Shown piece after piece: positions 16,262-25,120 of a stretch of DNA of 37,319 nt (position 1 is its first letter; the number at the start of each line of letters is the position of its first letter). A program made the position numbers and the translations under genes. A model generated the notes under the pieces. It was not told where the DNA came from, searched no databases, and saw only the letters and a list, made by a program, of their open reading frames with translations. The stretch is from Lentilactobacillus parabuchneri DSM 5707 = NBRC 107865 (lineage in GTDB: Bacteria > Bacillota > Bacilli > Lactobacillales > Lactobacillaceae), in contig NZ_AZGK01000019.1 of assembly GCF_001435315.1 (NCBI RefSeq), positions 1-37,319 of the forward strand, read 5' to 3'.

Positions 16262-16398
16262 TATAATGTAATAGAAAAGGGAAGCCTTGCGCTAACAAGA
16301 CTTCCCGCGCAAGCCGCTTCAAAGGCGGTGGCATTAGTTAAAAAATGATAGTTGAGTCACCCTGTAACCTAGCCAAAGTTACGCAGGGCGGCTTTTTT
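16262..16398 (+). ncRNA. Antitoxin RNA of a type I toxin-antitoxin locus, with its promoter
   Basis: A perfect TATAAT (16262-16267) starts a predicted transcript from about 16274 that ends at the terminator 16360-16388 plus T6 (16393-16398). It encodes no credible protein. It runs convergently into the toxin gene. Its 5' part contains AAGGGAA, which recurs in the same orientation upstream of the toxin (near 16545), so the RNA can pair with the toxin leader as in Fst/RNAII systems. The -35 is weak. Confidence 0.7.
16360..16388. terminator. Shared bidirectional terminator of the type I TA locus
   Basis: CCCT-GTAAC pairs with GTTAC-GC-AGGG (2-nt bulge). T6 follows on the plus strand; the minus strand has a T-run about 10 nt further on (ATTTTTT). 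Convergent RNAs sharing a terminator are the hallmark of Fst-like loci. Confidence 0.7.
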
Positions 16399-16486
16399 AT
16401 TTGTTCCTTTTGTCGATGTATGTTAGCAACGCTAAAATAAACATTGCAAACAGCAACATCAACGAGAGTGTCTGGAAGACGCTCAT
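16397..16486 (-). CDS. Holin-like type I toxin peptide (Hol_Tox family)
   Basis: A 29-aa peptide: MSVFQTLSLMLLF followed by AMFILALLTYIDKRNK. It is a single membrane helix with a basic C-terminus, matching the putative holin-like toxin peptides common in lactobacilli and Fst-type toxins in layout. A GAAGG site lies 11 bases upstream. The mRNA from the promoter at 16585-16613 has a leader of about 90 nt. Its 3' end overlaps the convergent antitoxin RNA. Such peptides depolarise the membrane when the unstable antitoxin RNA is lost, so the locus would punish plasmid loss. Confidence 0.88.
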   Translation of the reverse strand: MSVFQTLSLMLLFAMFILALLTYIDKRNK

Positions 16487-16584
16487 TGACTGTGAAACCT
16501 TCCTGAAGATTATTCCATGTTCCCATGGGCCTCACCTCGCAAGGGAAAAGACAGCCACCGCCCTTAAAACTTCCTGCGTAATCC

Positions 16585-16613
16585 ATTATACAAGTGAATT
16601 AAGTATTGACCAA
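16585..16613 (-). promoter_or_regulatory. Promoter of the holin-like toxin mRNA
   Basis: Minus strand: -35 TTGGTC (16608-16613), 17-bp spacer, -10 TATAAT (16585-16590). Start near 16578. Confidence 0.75.
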
Positions 16614-16672
16614 GCACAATAAAAATTAAGTCATGGGGTTTCATAGGATCCTAAATTTGATCAAATTAAGAA

Positions 16673-17860
16673 TCAGCAAAACATCTTTTGTAGATACCCT
16701 TTTTTAAGTTCTTGGAGTTTTTCAAGCTTACGCTGATGAAGAGCGATGAGGTGGTCAAGATTATCGAAAAACTTACCAATTTGAACTTGTTCAGGTAATG
16801 TTGGAACTTTAAAATTAATCTTCATCATGACATCGGCGTTTAATTTAGCACGTCCACCGCCGACTAAATATGGTTCTATGTTGGTATGTTTCAAAGCGTT
16901 CGTCAAAAATTTGTTGTCCACTCTTTCTTCTTTAGCTTGAAGAACGTGGGCATGATTGTTGACCCAAACCTTACCATCAACATATTGAACAGGGTAGTTT
17001 TGTAAATCATTCGCACCGTCTTCTGCGACCAAAACAAATTCACCATTGTGAGTAAAACCTTCAACATAGTCCTGAATACCATTTGCACCGTAATAAGGTG
17101 TTTCCCCAGCTACACGTTCGGATGCTGTAATTGGAACTCGAAGATTATCATAGCGGTCTGCTAGTTCCGAAACCTTACGCTGTTCCCAAGCGTCAGCAAA
17201 CCCCGCAAATCGCAATTCAGGAACTTTTGCGCCATTTTTTGGAAACATTTTTTGCAAGTAGCCTTTTTTCTGTTCCTTGAGCAAATCTAACTTACGCTGG
17301 TTAGCAGCGATAAGGTTGTCCACATTCTCAAGAAAGCGCGCAATCTTACTTTGTTCTTCCAAGTTTGGTAGCGGAATTGGCATCTGGACAAAGTCTTTGT
17401 CTTTAATTGCAAACCGATCAGCACGAGCACCTGTGTCCCCGTTAAGTTCCATGAATCGATGCCACTTTGTACTTGAAAAGTATTTTTCCAAGTACATACC
17501 ATCAACGTTGTGCGCTCGGAAAATGTAATAAAGCGGTGACATAACGCCGGTACGTCCCAGTGTATTGCGCTTAATTGGGCCAACGGGCGCGAAGTTTGAA
17601 ATTCGAGGGTTATAAACAAAGTCACCGTCGCGTACAACATAATACGTGTTCAAGTTTTTCTCGTTTGAAATATCCTTATCAAAAAAATCACGTTGGCTGA
17701 TAATGCCATACTCGGCTGAGTTGGTTAATGTCTCCGAAAATTCATTATCTGAGTTCTTTTCGGTGACCTTTTCAGATATATCGCCTAACCTACGCTTTTC
17801 CCAAGGGTCAGTAAACCCTTTAAATCTTAACTGCGGGTAACTAGCTTGTTGATCTTTCAT
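16673..17860 (-). CDS. hsdS: Type I restriction-modification specificity subunit
   Basis: A 395-aa HsdS with two target-recognition domains. Each is followed by a conserved helical repeat: LEEQSKIARFLENVDNLI...KKGYLQKMF near 165-210 and LPEQVQIGKFFDNLDHLI...KKGYLQKMF at the end. The half-subunits open with WEKRRLGDI and WEQRKVSEL. The two domains define the two halves of a split DNA target, which cannot be read from sequence. Its ATG overlaps the hsdM stop (ATGA), giving coupled translation. No second hsdS or invertase lies next to it, so phase-variable shuffling is not evident. Confidence 0.95.
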   Translation of the reverse strand: MKDQQASYPQLRFKGFTDPWEKRRLGDISEKVTEKNSDNEFSETLTNSAEYGIISQRDFFDKDISNEKNLNTYYVVRDGDFVYNPRISNFAPVGPIKRNTLGRTGVMSPLYYIFRAHNVDGMYLEKYFSSTKWHRFMELNGDTGARADRFAIKDKDFVQMPIPLPNLEEQSKIARFLENVDNLIAANQRKLDLLKEQKKGYLQKMFPKNGAKVPELRFAGFADAWEQRKVSELADRYDNLRVPITASERVAGETPYYGANGIQDYVEGFTHNGEFVLVAEDGANDLQNYPVQYVDGKVWVNNHAHVLQAKEERVDNKFLTNALKHTNIEPYLVGGGRAKLNADVMMKINFKVPTLPEQVQIGKFFDNLDHLIALHQRKLEKLQELKKGYLQKMFC

Positions 17861-19473
17861 TTGTGGGCCTCCGGTTTTGACTGGTCATTAACCTGGGTGG
17901 TCACTAACTGGCTAGCTAATTCATTAAAGATTTGTTCATTCTGACTGATTTCCTCGTCCAGTTGCTTTAGATCAGCTTTGACCTGGTTCAGATCAATCTC
18001 GGGTTCCGGTTCAAACGTATCAACGTAGCGCGGAATATTTAAGTTGTAGTCATTCTCCTTGATTTCTGCCGGTGGGGCCACATGGGCATATTTATCGACA
18101 TCTTGCCGGTTTTGATAAGTGGTCACAATTTTTTGAATATTCGCTGCCGTTAGCTTATTTTGATTCTTGTCCTTTTCAAATTCCCGGGAGGCATCAATAA
18201 ACAAGACGTCATCAGTGGTTTTATGTTTCTTTAAAATCATGATTAACGTTGGAATACCAGTGGAATGAAAAATATTGGCGGGTAGTCCAATAATGGCATC
18301 AATCCGGTTATCTAACAGGAGCTTTTGGCGAATCTTGCCTTCCTTAGCCCCCCGAAATAGCACGCCATGGGGTAAGACGATGCCCATAGTTCCATGCTCC
18401 TGCAGATGATAAAAGCCGTGTAGCAGAAAGGCAAAGTCGGCTTTAGATTTAGGTGGTAAGACGCCATAGTCGCGGAAACGGGGATCAGACAAGCGTTTAT
18501 CACTGTTATCCCAGTGTGCCGAGTAGGGCGGGTTCATAACGACGGCATCAAATAAGTAAGGCTCGTCAACCGGCCAATCTTTACTTAACGTGTCACCATT
18601 GCGTAGGTGCATATCGTCATACGAGACTCCATGTAACATTAGGTTCATACGGGCCAGGTTATAGGTCGTGGTGTTCAATTCTTGGCCGTGATAACTCACT
18701 AAGCTGGGATTTTGCACGTGCTGTCCGACATTCAACAGCAGCGAACCAGAACCAACTGCTGGATCATAGATAGTCCGCACTTGGTTGTCACCCGCATTGC
18801 GCTGATAAGTCACAATCTGAGCAATAATGTCGGACACCTGCCGTGGAGTATAAAATTCACCCGCTTTTTTACCGGAATCACTGGCAAATTGCGCGATTAA
18901 GTATTCATAGGCGTCACCTAGGACGTCGCCTTGATGATGGATAAGATCAATCGCATTTAAAGCTAACATAGTATCACTAATAGTTTGGTTCCGTTGTTGT
19001 AAAGAACTGCCTAATTTATTACTACTTAAATCCACATCGGCAAACAAGCCCGAAAAGTCTTGCGCTGAAGATAGATTTTGTGTCGACTGTTCCAGATCAT
19101 GAAGTGCTTGAGATAAATCGTCTAACGCAAAAGTATGGGCTTGAATCTTGCCAATCAGGGTGGCGTACAACGCTTGTGGTTGAATTAAATAGCCCAGCGT
19201 GTTTTGCAAATACTCAACTAAACTGGGCTGCACTGAGACGCCTTCCAACTCAAACTGCGGATCCATATACTGAGCATATTTCCGGGTGACATTTTCGGTT
19301 TCGCCTGCCCAGTCACTAAAGGTCGTTAAGGTTTTCTCAGATAGAAACCGATAAAAAATTAACCCTAATAAATAGTTTTTATATTCAGAGGCGTCCATTT
19401 TCCCGCGTAAGACATCGGCCGCATTCCATAGGGCGCTTTCAAGTTGGCTAGCTTGAGTTGTTTTTTCTGACAT
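17857..19473 (-). CDS. hsdM: Type I restriction-modification DNA adenine methyltransferase subunit
   Basis: A 538-aa HsdM. The N-terminal helical domain is followed by the SAM-binding methylase fold: DPAVGSGSLL (237-246) is motif I and NPPY (314-317) is the catalytic N6-adenine motif. GEFYTPRQVSDII (205-217) is the family-typical stretch before motif I. With HsdS it forms the methylase; with HsdR the nuclease. It lies 13 bp after hsdR and overlaps hsdS. Length and neighbours fit the EcoR124-like type IC group. Confidence 0.96.
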   Translation of the reverse strand: MSEKTTQASQLESALWNAADVLRGKMDASEYKNYLLGLIFYRFLSEKTLTTFSDWAGETENVTRKYAQYMDPQFELEGVSVQPSLVEYLQNTLGYLIQPQALYATLIGKIQAHTFALDDLSQALHDLEQSTQNLSSAQDFSGLFADVDLSSNKLGSSLQQRNQTISDTMLALNAIDLIHHQGDVLGDAYEYLIAQFASDSGKKAGEFYTPRQVSDIIAQIVTYQRNAGDNQVRTIYDPAVGSGSLLLNVGQHVQNPSLVSYHGQELNTTTYNLARMNLMLHGVSYDDMHLRNGDTLSKDWPVDEPYLFDAVVMNPPYSAHWDNSDKRLSDPRFRDYGVLPPKSKADFAFLLHGFYHLQEHGTMGIVLPHGVLFRGAKEGKIRQKLLLDNRIDAIIGLPANIFHSTGIPTLIMILKKHKTTDDVLFIDASREFEKDKNQNKLTAANIQKIVTTYQNRQDVDKYAHVAPPAEIKENDYNLNIPRYVDTFEPEPEIDLNQVKADLKQLDEEISQNEQIFNELASQLVTTQVNDQSKPEAHK

Positions 19474-19486
19474 TGTTTAACCTCAC

Positions 19487-22400
19487 TTATTTTTGTAGAT
19501 AAATTGCTAAATCGTGTTCAATAAACTGCCGCCAAGCGGCCTGGGACTTAATCCGGTATAGTGGCAAAACAGCTGGAATCTTCGGCCCAGCGGCAGTTTG
19601 AGCTTGTAAGGCCGCTGCTAAATTCGCTGACTGCGTTAATTCTTGTTCATGATGCCATTCATCAGTACCCACGGTGTGTTCACGTGCCACCCGTAATAGG
19701 GCTGCTTGATCTAAGCCCCACGTATGGGCAAAGGTCGTCGTTTTTTTGACCAATTGTTTCTGGGCGTAATCAGCCACCAACTCCCGAGCATTCAACGCTA
19801 CTGGCGCTTTATTTTGGTCACTCTGTTGCTGAAACTGTTGCATTTGTTGCTCAATATAAGGCATGGCTTCGCGAATTAACTGGGCCTGTTGCGGTTGCGT
19901 TTCCGCTAATTTATTCAAACTAGCCTGTACTTTGGCACTATTTTGCAGATAATCCCTCATATGCGCTTGGGCTTGATCAGGTGTCGTGTACTGTTGCTGT
20001 TCATCAATCCAATCTTGAATTAATTGCGTCAAATAATCATAATCCACCAAGACGACTGAACCAACGGCCAAGGAAAAGTCTAAGGCAGCTAATTCTTCGG
20101 GGACTTTCTCAGGCTCTTGGTTAGTAACCGCCGCTTTAATCCGCAGATATTTACCCGTATAGGATTCTACTTCGGGCTGAGCGATACCAAAAGTCTTTTC
20201 GCTGTTCTCCCAAGTGAAATCGTTGTACATGGATAAGGAATTCAATTGTTGATTCACTTGGCGAAAGGCTTTCACAAACTGTACCTTGGCAGTAGTTCCT
20301 TTAAGGTCATCGGCAGCCGTCGGCGTTGGAGCAATGGCTTTTAAATCCACCACAGCCTTTTGAAATTTTAAGACGGCCTGCTGATAAGTGGGACGAATGA
20401 TGACATTAAAAGAGCCTTCGCCACTATATAACTTGTAAGCTTCACGTTCATTAGCTTCCATGATTGCCGGTACCCGAAAGGTCACAATTTGGCCTTCTTG
20501 TTTTAATTCCCGGTTTTGGAGCCGGTTGGTGCGTGAGTAGGCTTGAATAAGTTCTTGATAGGCTAAGGTGCGGTCAACAAAGAGCGTGTTTAGCCGAGGG
20601 GCATCAAAGCCTGTTAATAAACGGCGTACGACAATCACTAAATTTATTTCTTGATCCGTTTGTAAATGAGCAAAGACAGCCTCACGCCGGGCGGCCCGTT
20701 TCGCGACATCTTCGTTGTAGAGATTCAAATCAGTTAAATCAAAATTAGTGTGATACTGCTGATTATAATCTTTTAAAATGGTGGCCATTTGGTCATGTTT
20801 GTGCGCACTCTGATCTTCGTTTTCACTTAATGAATAAGTAATCGCAATTCGGGGCCAATCAGGATCTAGCTGATTGTGAGTGGCCCTTTTAGCGGCCTTA
20901 AAGGCTTGATAATAGCGTTGCGCCATTTCAATGGAACTGGTGGTCAAAATCGCATTATAGTTGCCATGACCCAAACTCGTTTTACGCGGGCCTTTTTGTA
21001 AAATATATTGAACAACTTGTTGGATATGTTCATCAGTCTCAAAGTCAGCCGGAGTTAAATACGTTTCTTCCAAGTCCTTCACTGACATCGCTTGAATCTT
21101 GGCTTGAATTTTCGCTTCATCAGCCGTACTCAGCAAGCGGCCTTGTTTATCTCGACGAGTTTTAACACATTGGGTTTCTTTTTCAAGGGCCCGGGTTATT
21201 AAAGCGTCTTTACCAATCGTTGTCACGTGTTCCACATTAAACGGTAACACGGCTTGGTCCTCTAAGGCGTCTCGCAAGTTATAAACGTGACAGACTTTAC
21301 CAAATAGCTCCTCCGTCGTAACTGCTAGATCACCCTTGAGCTGTTTTTTATTTTCATTAAAGATGGGGGTGCCGGTGTAACCATACCAATTACTATTGAC
21401 AAATGCTGCCCGAATTTCCTTTTGCATCTTACCAAATTGCGACCGGTGGGCTTCATCAACAAAGAAGATCACCCGTTGCTTTAAAGTTTTACTAAAGCGG
21501 GATTGCTTACCGGTTGCCAGCTGGGCTTGCGTTTTTTTGACCGCCCGATGAAGTTTTTGAATCGAGGTGACCAAGACCTTACCGTCATTTTGTTGCAATT
21601 TACGCATTAAATCACCGGTATTTTGGGCTTCGTTAATGGCAATATCGTCATTGGCAGCATAGGCACTAAAGTTGCTGGTTGTCTGTTCGTCTAAATCCCG
21701 CCGGTCAACTAAGAAGATGACCTTATCGACACCGGGATCTTGCGCCGCTAATTTAGCGGTTTTATATGAGGTGAGTGTTTTACCAGAACCCGTGGTATGC
21801 CAAACAAAGCCATCTTGATGGTCATGAATTCGATGCATGACAGCCTCAATCGCATAAATCTGATAAGGCCGTAAGAGAATTAAGCTCTGACGCTCTTGGT
21901 CGATGACCGTATATTCACTGACCATTTTGTGGGCCATGGGAATATTAAGGACTTGGCGCGTGAACGCTAAGCCGTTTTCCACGGGGTGATTATCGCGAGT
22001 CCGCCAATTAAACAAAAAGGCTTTATTGAAATGATCCGGTTCGGCATTCGCAAAATACGCCGTACTATCTGGTGTCATAATCACAAACATTTGCAGCAGC
22101 GAGTAAATCCCCGTATATTTACCTTCTTGCGCATATTTTTCAATTTGATTAAAAGCCTGGTTAAGTTCGACCGTGGCTTTTTTTAGTTCCAATTGAATTA
22201 AGGGTAACCCATTAATCAATAGGGTTACGTCAAAACGGCGATCAGGATCGATGTCTTGAGTACCAGCTAACCGTGGTCGTACCGCTTGCCGCACCACTTC
22301 ATAACTAGATTTACCACCAGCGACGTCCGCTTTCCAAAAGAATTCCAGGGTGACGGTCCTCAATTTGGCATCATCACGTTCAATTTTAACTTTGCCAATG

Positions 22401-22654
22401 CCATTTTCGGCGGCTAGTAACTTAGCTGCTTCGTAAGGTGTCCGGACCTCAATCGCCCGTTTAACTTGATTAAATTCGGTATCAGTTAAAGGGTGTCCCT
22501 GCAATTTAGCATAGTTATTGTTATTTAATTTATCGCGAAAATTAGCCCATAATTGATCCGGCGTCGCACCATACAGGTCTTTGCGTTCCACCCATTGATT
22601 ACTTCCGGTCGTTAAGGTTTTAACAACTTCTTTTTCAAACGACAGTTCCAACAT
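19487..22654 (-). CDS. hsdR: Type I restriction endonuclease subunit
   Basis: A 1055-aa motor-nuclease. The N-terminal PD-ExK nuclease has Asp142, Glu156 and Lys158 (LELKKA), with the same spacing as EcoR124I. The SF2 translocase has HTTGSGKT (286-293) and DEAH (400-403), with later helicase motifs YGYTGTPIF and LTGFDAPRLNTLFVDR. The long C-terminal helical part binds HsdM/HsdS. Length is close to type IC HsdR. AGGAAC precedes the ATG, and a TATAAT box at 22695-22700 (minus) may start the hsdRMS transcript. No frameshift is seen, so the system looks complete. Confidence 0.96.
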   Translation of the reverse strand: MLELSFEKEVVKTLTTGSNQWVERKDLYGATPDQLWANFRDKLNNNNYAKLQGHPLTDTEFNQVKRAIEVRTPYEAAKLLAAENGIGKVKIERDDAKLRTVTLEFFWKADVAGGKSSYEVVRQAVRPRLAGTQDIDPDRRFDVTLLINGLPLIQLELKKATVELNQAFNQIEKYAQEGKYTGIYSLLQMFVIMTPDSTAYFANAEPDHFNKAFLFNWRTRDNHPVENGLAFTRQVLNIPMAHKMVSEYTVIDQERQSLILLRPYQIYAIEAVMHRIHDHQDGFVWHTTGSGKTLTSYKTAKLAAQDPGVDKVIFLVDRRDLDEQTTSNFSAYAANDDIAINEAQNTGDLMRKLQQNDGKVLVTSIQKLHRAVKKTQAQLATGKQSRFSKTLKQRVIFFVDEAHRSQFGKMQKEIRAAFVNSNWYGYTGTPIFNENKKQLKGDLAVTTEELFGKVCHVYNLRDALEDQAVLPFNVEHVTTIGKDALITRALEKETQCVKTRRDKQGRLLSTADEAKIQAKIQAMSVKDLEETYLTPADFETDEHIQQVVQYILQKGPRKTSLGHGNYNAILTTSSIEMAQRYYQAFKAAKRATHNQLDPDWPRIAITYSLSENEDQSAHKHDQMATILKDYNQQYHTNFDLTDLNLYNEDVAKRAARREAVFAHLQTDQEINLVIVVRRLLTGFDAPRLNTLFVDRTLAYQELIQAYSRTNRLQNRELKQEGQIVTFRVPAIMEANEREAYKLYSGEGSFNVIIRPTYQQAVLKFQKAVVDLKAIAPTPTAADDLKGTTAKVQFVKAFRQVNQQLNSLSMYNDFTWENSEKTFGIAQPEVESYTGKYLRIKAAVTNQEPEKVPEELAALDFSLAVGSVVLVDYDYLTQLIQDWIDEQQQYTTPDQAQAHMRDYLQNSAKVQASLNKLAETQPQQAQLIREAMPYIEQQMQQFQQQSDQNKAPVALNARELVADYAQKQLVKKTTTFAHTWGLDQAALLRVAREHTVGTDEWHHEQELTQSANLAAALQAQTAAGPKIPAVLPLYRIKSQAAWRQFIEHDLAIYLQK

Positions 22655-22694
22655 TTAAAAAGTTCCTCTCGATGTCTACCTAGTTTACTAGTTA

Positions 22695-22700
22695 ATTATA
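22695..22700 (-). promoter_or_regulatory. Candidate -10 box of hsdRMS
   Basis: Perfect TATAAT on the minus strand about 40 bp before the hsdR ATG, with no good -35. hsdRMS may also be read through from the upstream ATPase gene, since no strong terminator separates them. Confidence 0.4.
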
Positions 22701-22785
22701 TGCTATTAGATAAGCGCTTCGATTTATAATTCCATTGATAGAATCAGTTTCTATGTCCACAAACTTTGATATGGAGCCCCACAGT

Positions 22786-24939
22786 TCATTTTGCAAGGCT
22801 ACTTAACCATTTTAAAATATCGTGCTTATTACTCTTATTCATTAAATCTCCTGCCATTTGTTCAACATGAAATCTGTCTTTGTTATATAAAACTTCAAGT
22901 AGAAATCTGATGTTACGTTGTAACTCACGCGATGAAATTGAATTTTCATCGGCAAACGTCATTCCGTGAGATAATGAGTTTATAACATCCAACATATTTT
23001 TAAAATCATCATCAGCATTATCCGGGATTCGATAAAACTCTTTTAATTTGTCATGCTCTCTATTTGTTGTATATTCTATTCTATAATGTGTTCTAGCATG
23101 TGATTCAAATAGCAAACGTGCTTTGTTGCCATAAGAAATATAGTTATCAGTGGGAAGCTTCTCTTGTGGTATTAGAGCAAATTGAAACACATCCTTAAAA
23201 TTTGCTTGATAATAATCAGAATAATTCTTTTTCTCATCGGGGCCTGCAATACTAATTGAACTATTTCCCTGACCATTTTTACTAATTTTGAACCATTCTG
23301 TCTTTTCTTTATTTGCATTAAAACCAAAATTATGAAAGTCTAAAGACGAATGGGTAAATATAAATAATTGACTATCCAACGAAGATAATTCTTTTATAAG
23401 CTTATTTACTAATTCCGTTAAATAATATCTATTATTAATATCTAAGCTTGTAATTGGATCATCTATTATGATTAAATCCACACCTGGAGCTAGTGATTTA
23501 TAAGGCTTATCAAATAAGTCAAAATAAAATTGTAAAAATCCTAATAATCGACATTCACCCTCACTTAAATCTTTTGTGCTAAGTTTTTCATCAGATATAG
23601 TGCTTTTTACCAGATAGTGTTGGTCATCTTGCATTATTTTCAGTCTGAAATTTAATCCTAATAAAGCGAATTGATGGTTCGATAGGTCTCTGAATGTTTT
23701 TAAATCAGATGTTTCAGATTCTTTCATTGCTATCCATTTATTATTGTCACGGATAATCATGGTATATTTATCAATTAGGTCTTTTGCTTTTTGAATACCT
23801 TCTATAATTTTGGGAATTTCGTTGTTTTCTTGTAATTGATTTCCCACCCATGATTTAGCGACAGACTCGATTTGAGATAACTGTGCATTAATACTCTTAA
23901 TCTTTTCACGATAACTGGAAATATTTTCCTGTAATGAATCGTAAAAATTTGAAAAATCAGAAAAATTAATATCATTTACAGGTATAGGGATAGACGTATC
24001 TTTAACTTTGCTACCTATTTTTACTCTCATATCGTCAATAAAATTAATAACAGATTCTGTATCGAATTCACCAAAGTTGGTTTTTATTGTTAATATTCTT
24101 TCTCTTATACTATTCAAATCCTTATCCATGATTTGCAAAGCTTGGATATATTTTGCATGTTCATTGTTCACTTTCTCTTCAATTTCTTTAGCGATCTCAG
24201 GGCCATCAAATTTATTTCCACAAAATCTACAAATTTCATCGTGATTTGCCATATTATGTACATTTAAGCCCTTACTGATCCACTCTACAATTTCATTTGT
24301 TATGTTTTCAGAAGGATTCGGTATCGGCTTTGCCATTGCTTCTGAAAATTTATCAAAACGATCTTTATTAATTGGAGATTGTAAATTGAGATTGTCAATC
24401 TCAGTTTGATATAGTTTTATTTGTTGTTCCAATTCTTTTGAAGAGTTAGGTATTGACAGATTGGGATGTATATCCCTAATCCATAAGTGAAGTGCTTCGA
24501 CCGGATTATTTTTAGCATGTTGCTTTTGCTTTATATTTTTTGAGAGATCAAAATGTTTTTTAGCTTGTGCTAATGTATTATTCAAAATGATAAACAAACT
24601 TTTATTTTTTTCATCAAGGGCCCTTTCAAATTCATTTATTTTATTTTGAATATTTTCATTAGCATCTTTGATACTCATTACACTTTTTTCAATATCCACC
24701 GCTGTCTGACCTACAGTCAGCTTTACACCTTTTAAAGAATCTTGAGTTAATATATTCTTTTGCACGTATTCTGAATTAAAAATTCTTGAGTTACTTAAGT
24801 CAGTTTCTACTAACCATCTTGCCAATGAAGTTTTCCCACTACCATTTGTCCCAAAAATAATATTTATTTTCTTAAATTTATCTTTTGAAGAATAATCGTT
24901 AAAAGACTTACTATTAATATTCATAATTTCTTGGATCAT
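22786..24939 (-). CDS. rloC: RloC/PrrC-like ABC ATPase, candidate anticodon nuclease
   Basis: A 717-aa ABC-type ATPase of the AAA_13 group. Walker A GTNGSGKT is at 30-37, signature LSEGE at 458-462, Walker B LIIIDDP near 489-495 and the H-loop His530. Long coiled coils flank CRFC (Cys237, Cys240), a zinc-hook-like CxxC as in RloC and Rad50. The C-terminal 180 residues after the ATPase contain R608-x3-E612 and His658 in NSLSHG, comparable with the Arg-x3-Glu...His triad of PrrC and RloC, although the gap to His is longer (46 versus about 30). Those enzymes cut tRNA anticodons when phage inhibits restriction. It lies directly upstream of hsdR, which supports the link. It could instead be an AAA_13 ATPase of another defence type. 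Confidence 0.7.
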   Translation of the reverse strand: MIQEIMNINSKSFNDYSSKDKFKKINIIFGTNGSGKTSLARWLVETDLSNSRIFNSEYVQKNILTQDSLKGVKLTVGQTAVDIEKSVMSIKDANENIQNKINEFERALDEKNKSLFIILNNTLAQAKKHFDLSKNIKQKQHAKNNPVEALHLWIRDIHPNLSIPNSSKELEQQIKLYQTEIDNLNLQSPINKDRFDKFSEAMAKPIPNPSENITNEIVEWISKGLNVHNMANHDEICRFCGNKFDGPEIAKEIEEKVNNEHAKYIQALQIMDKDLNSIRERILTIKTNFGEFDTESVINFIDDMRVKIGSKVKDTSIPIPVNDINFSDFSNFYDSLQENISSYREKIKSINAQLSQIESVAKSWVGNQLQENNEIPKIIEGIQKAKDLIDKYTMIIRDNNKWIAMKESETSDLKTFRDLSNHQFALLGLNFRLKIMQDDQHYLVKSTISDEKLSTKDLSEGECRLLGFLQFYFDLFDKPYKSLAPGVDLIIIDDPITSLDINNRYYLTELVNKLIKELSSLDSQLFIFTHSSLDFHNFGFNANKEKTEWFKISKNGQGNSSISIAGPDEKKNYSDYYQANFKDVFQFALIPQEKLPTDNYISYGNKARLLFESHARTHYRIEYTTNREHDKLKEFYRIPDNADDDFKNMLDVINSLSHGMTFADENSISSRELQRNIRFLLEVLYNKDRFHVEQMAGDLMNKSNKHDILKWLSSLAK

Positions 24940-25007
24940 TTTATCGCCCCGTAATTATGTTTTATTAGAAAATTTAGATTATCTACTTAGTAATACTAGC
25001 ATAGTCG

Positions 25008-25035
25008 ATTATAATAAAGAAACTTTGATCGTTAA
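25008..25035 (-). promoter_or_regulatory. Promoter of the RloC-like gene
   Basis: Minus strand: -35 TTAACG (25030-25035), 16-bp spacer, -10 TATAAT (25008-25013). The leader would be about 60 nt. The ribosome site before the ATG (GGGGC) is weak. Confidence 0.5.
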
Positions 25036-25036
25036 G

Positions 25037-25100
25037 GTATACCCTAATGGTCTTTTTTACTTCTGTGCTATACTAGGAATTACAAGTGTTCATTAGAACT
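25037..25100 (+). promoter_or_regulatory. Resolvase promoter and candidate res region
   Basis: An extended -10 TGCTATACT (25066-25074) precedes the resolvase gene. Short inverted elements lie around it (GGTATACC at 25036-25043; GTTC-ATTA-GAAC at 25088-25099). Resolvases of this class bind such subsites next to their own gene; the subsites here are only suggestive. Confidence 0.4.
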
Positions 25101-25120
25101 GTCCAAAGGGAGAATTGGAA

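Noticed and set aside
16338-16586. 82-codon minus-strand frame overlapping the toxin gene
   Set aside because: It is in a different frame from the toxin, includes the toxin leader and terminator, and has no family resemblance.
16401-16622. 73-codon plus-strand frame opposite the holin-like toxin
   Set aside because: It is antisense to the 29-aa toxin and covers its promoter; the toxin peptide is the recognised product.
16673-17860. Phase-variable hsdS by inversion
   Set aside because: Only one hsdS is present; the nearby serine recombinase is 7 kb away and is of resolvase type, with no inverted hsdS repeats seen.
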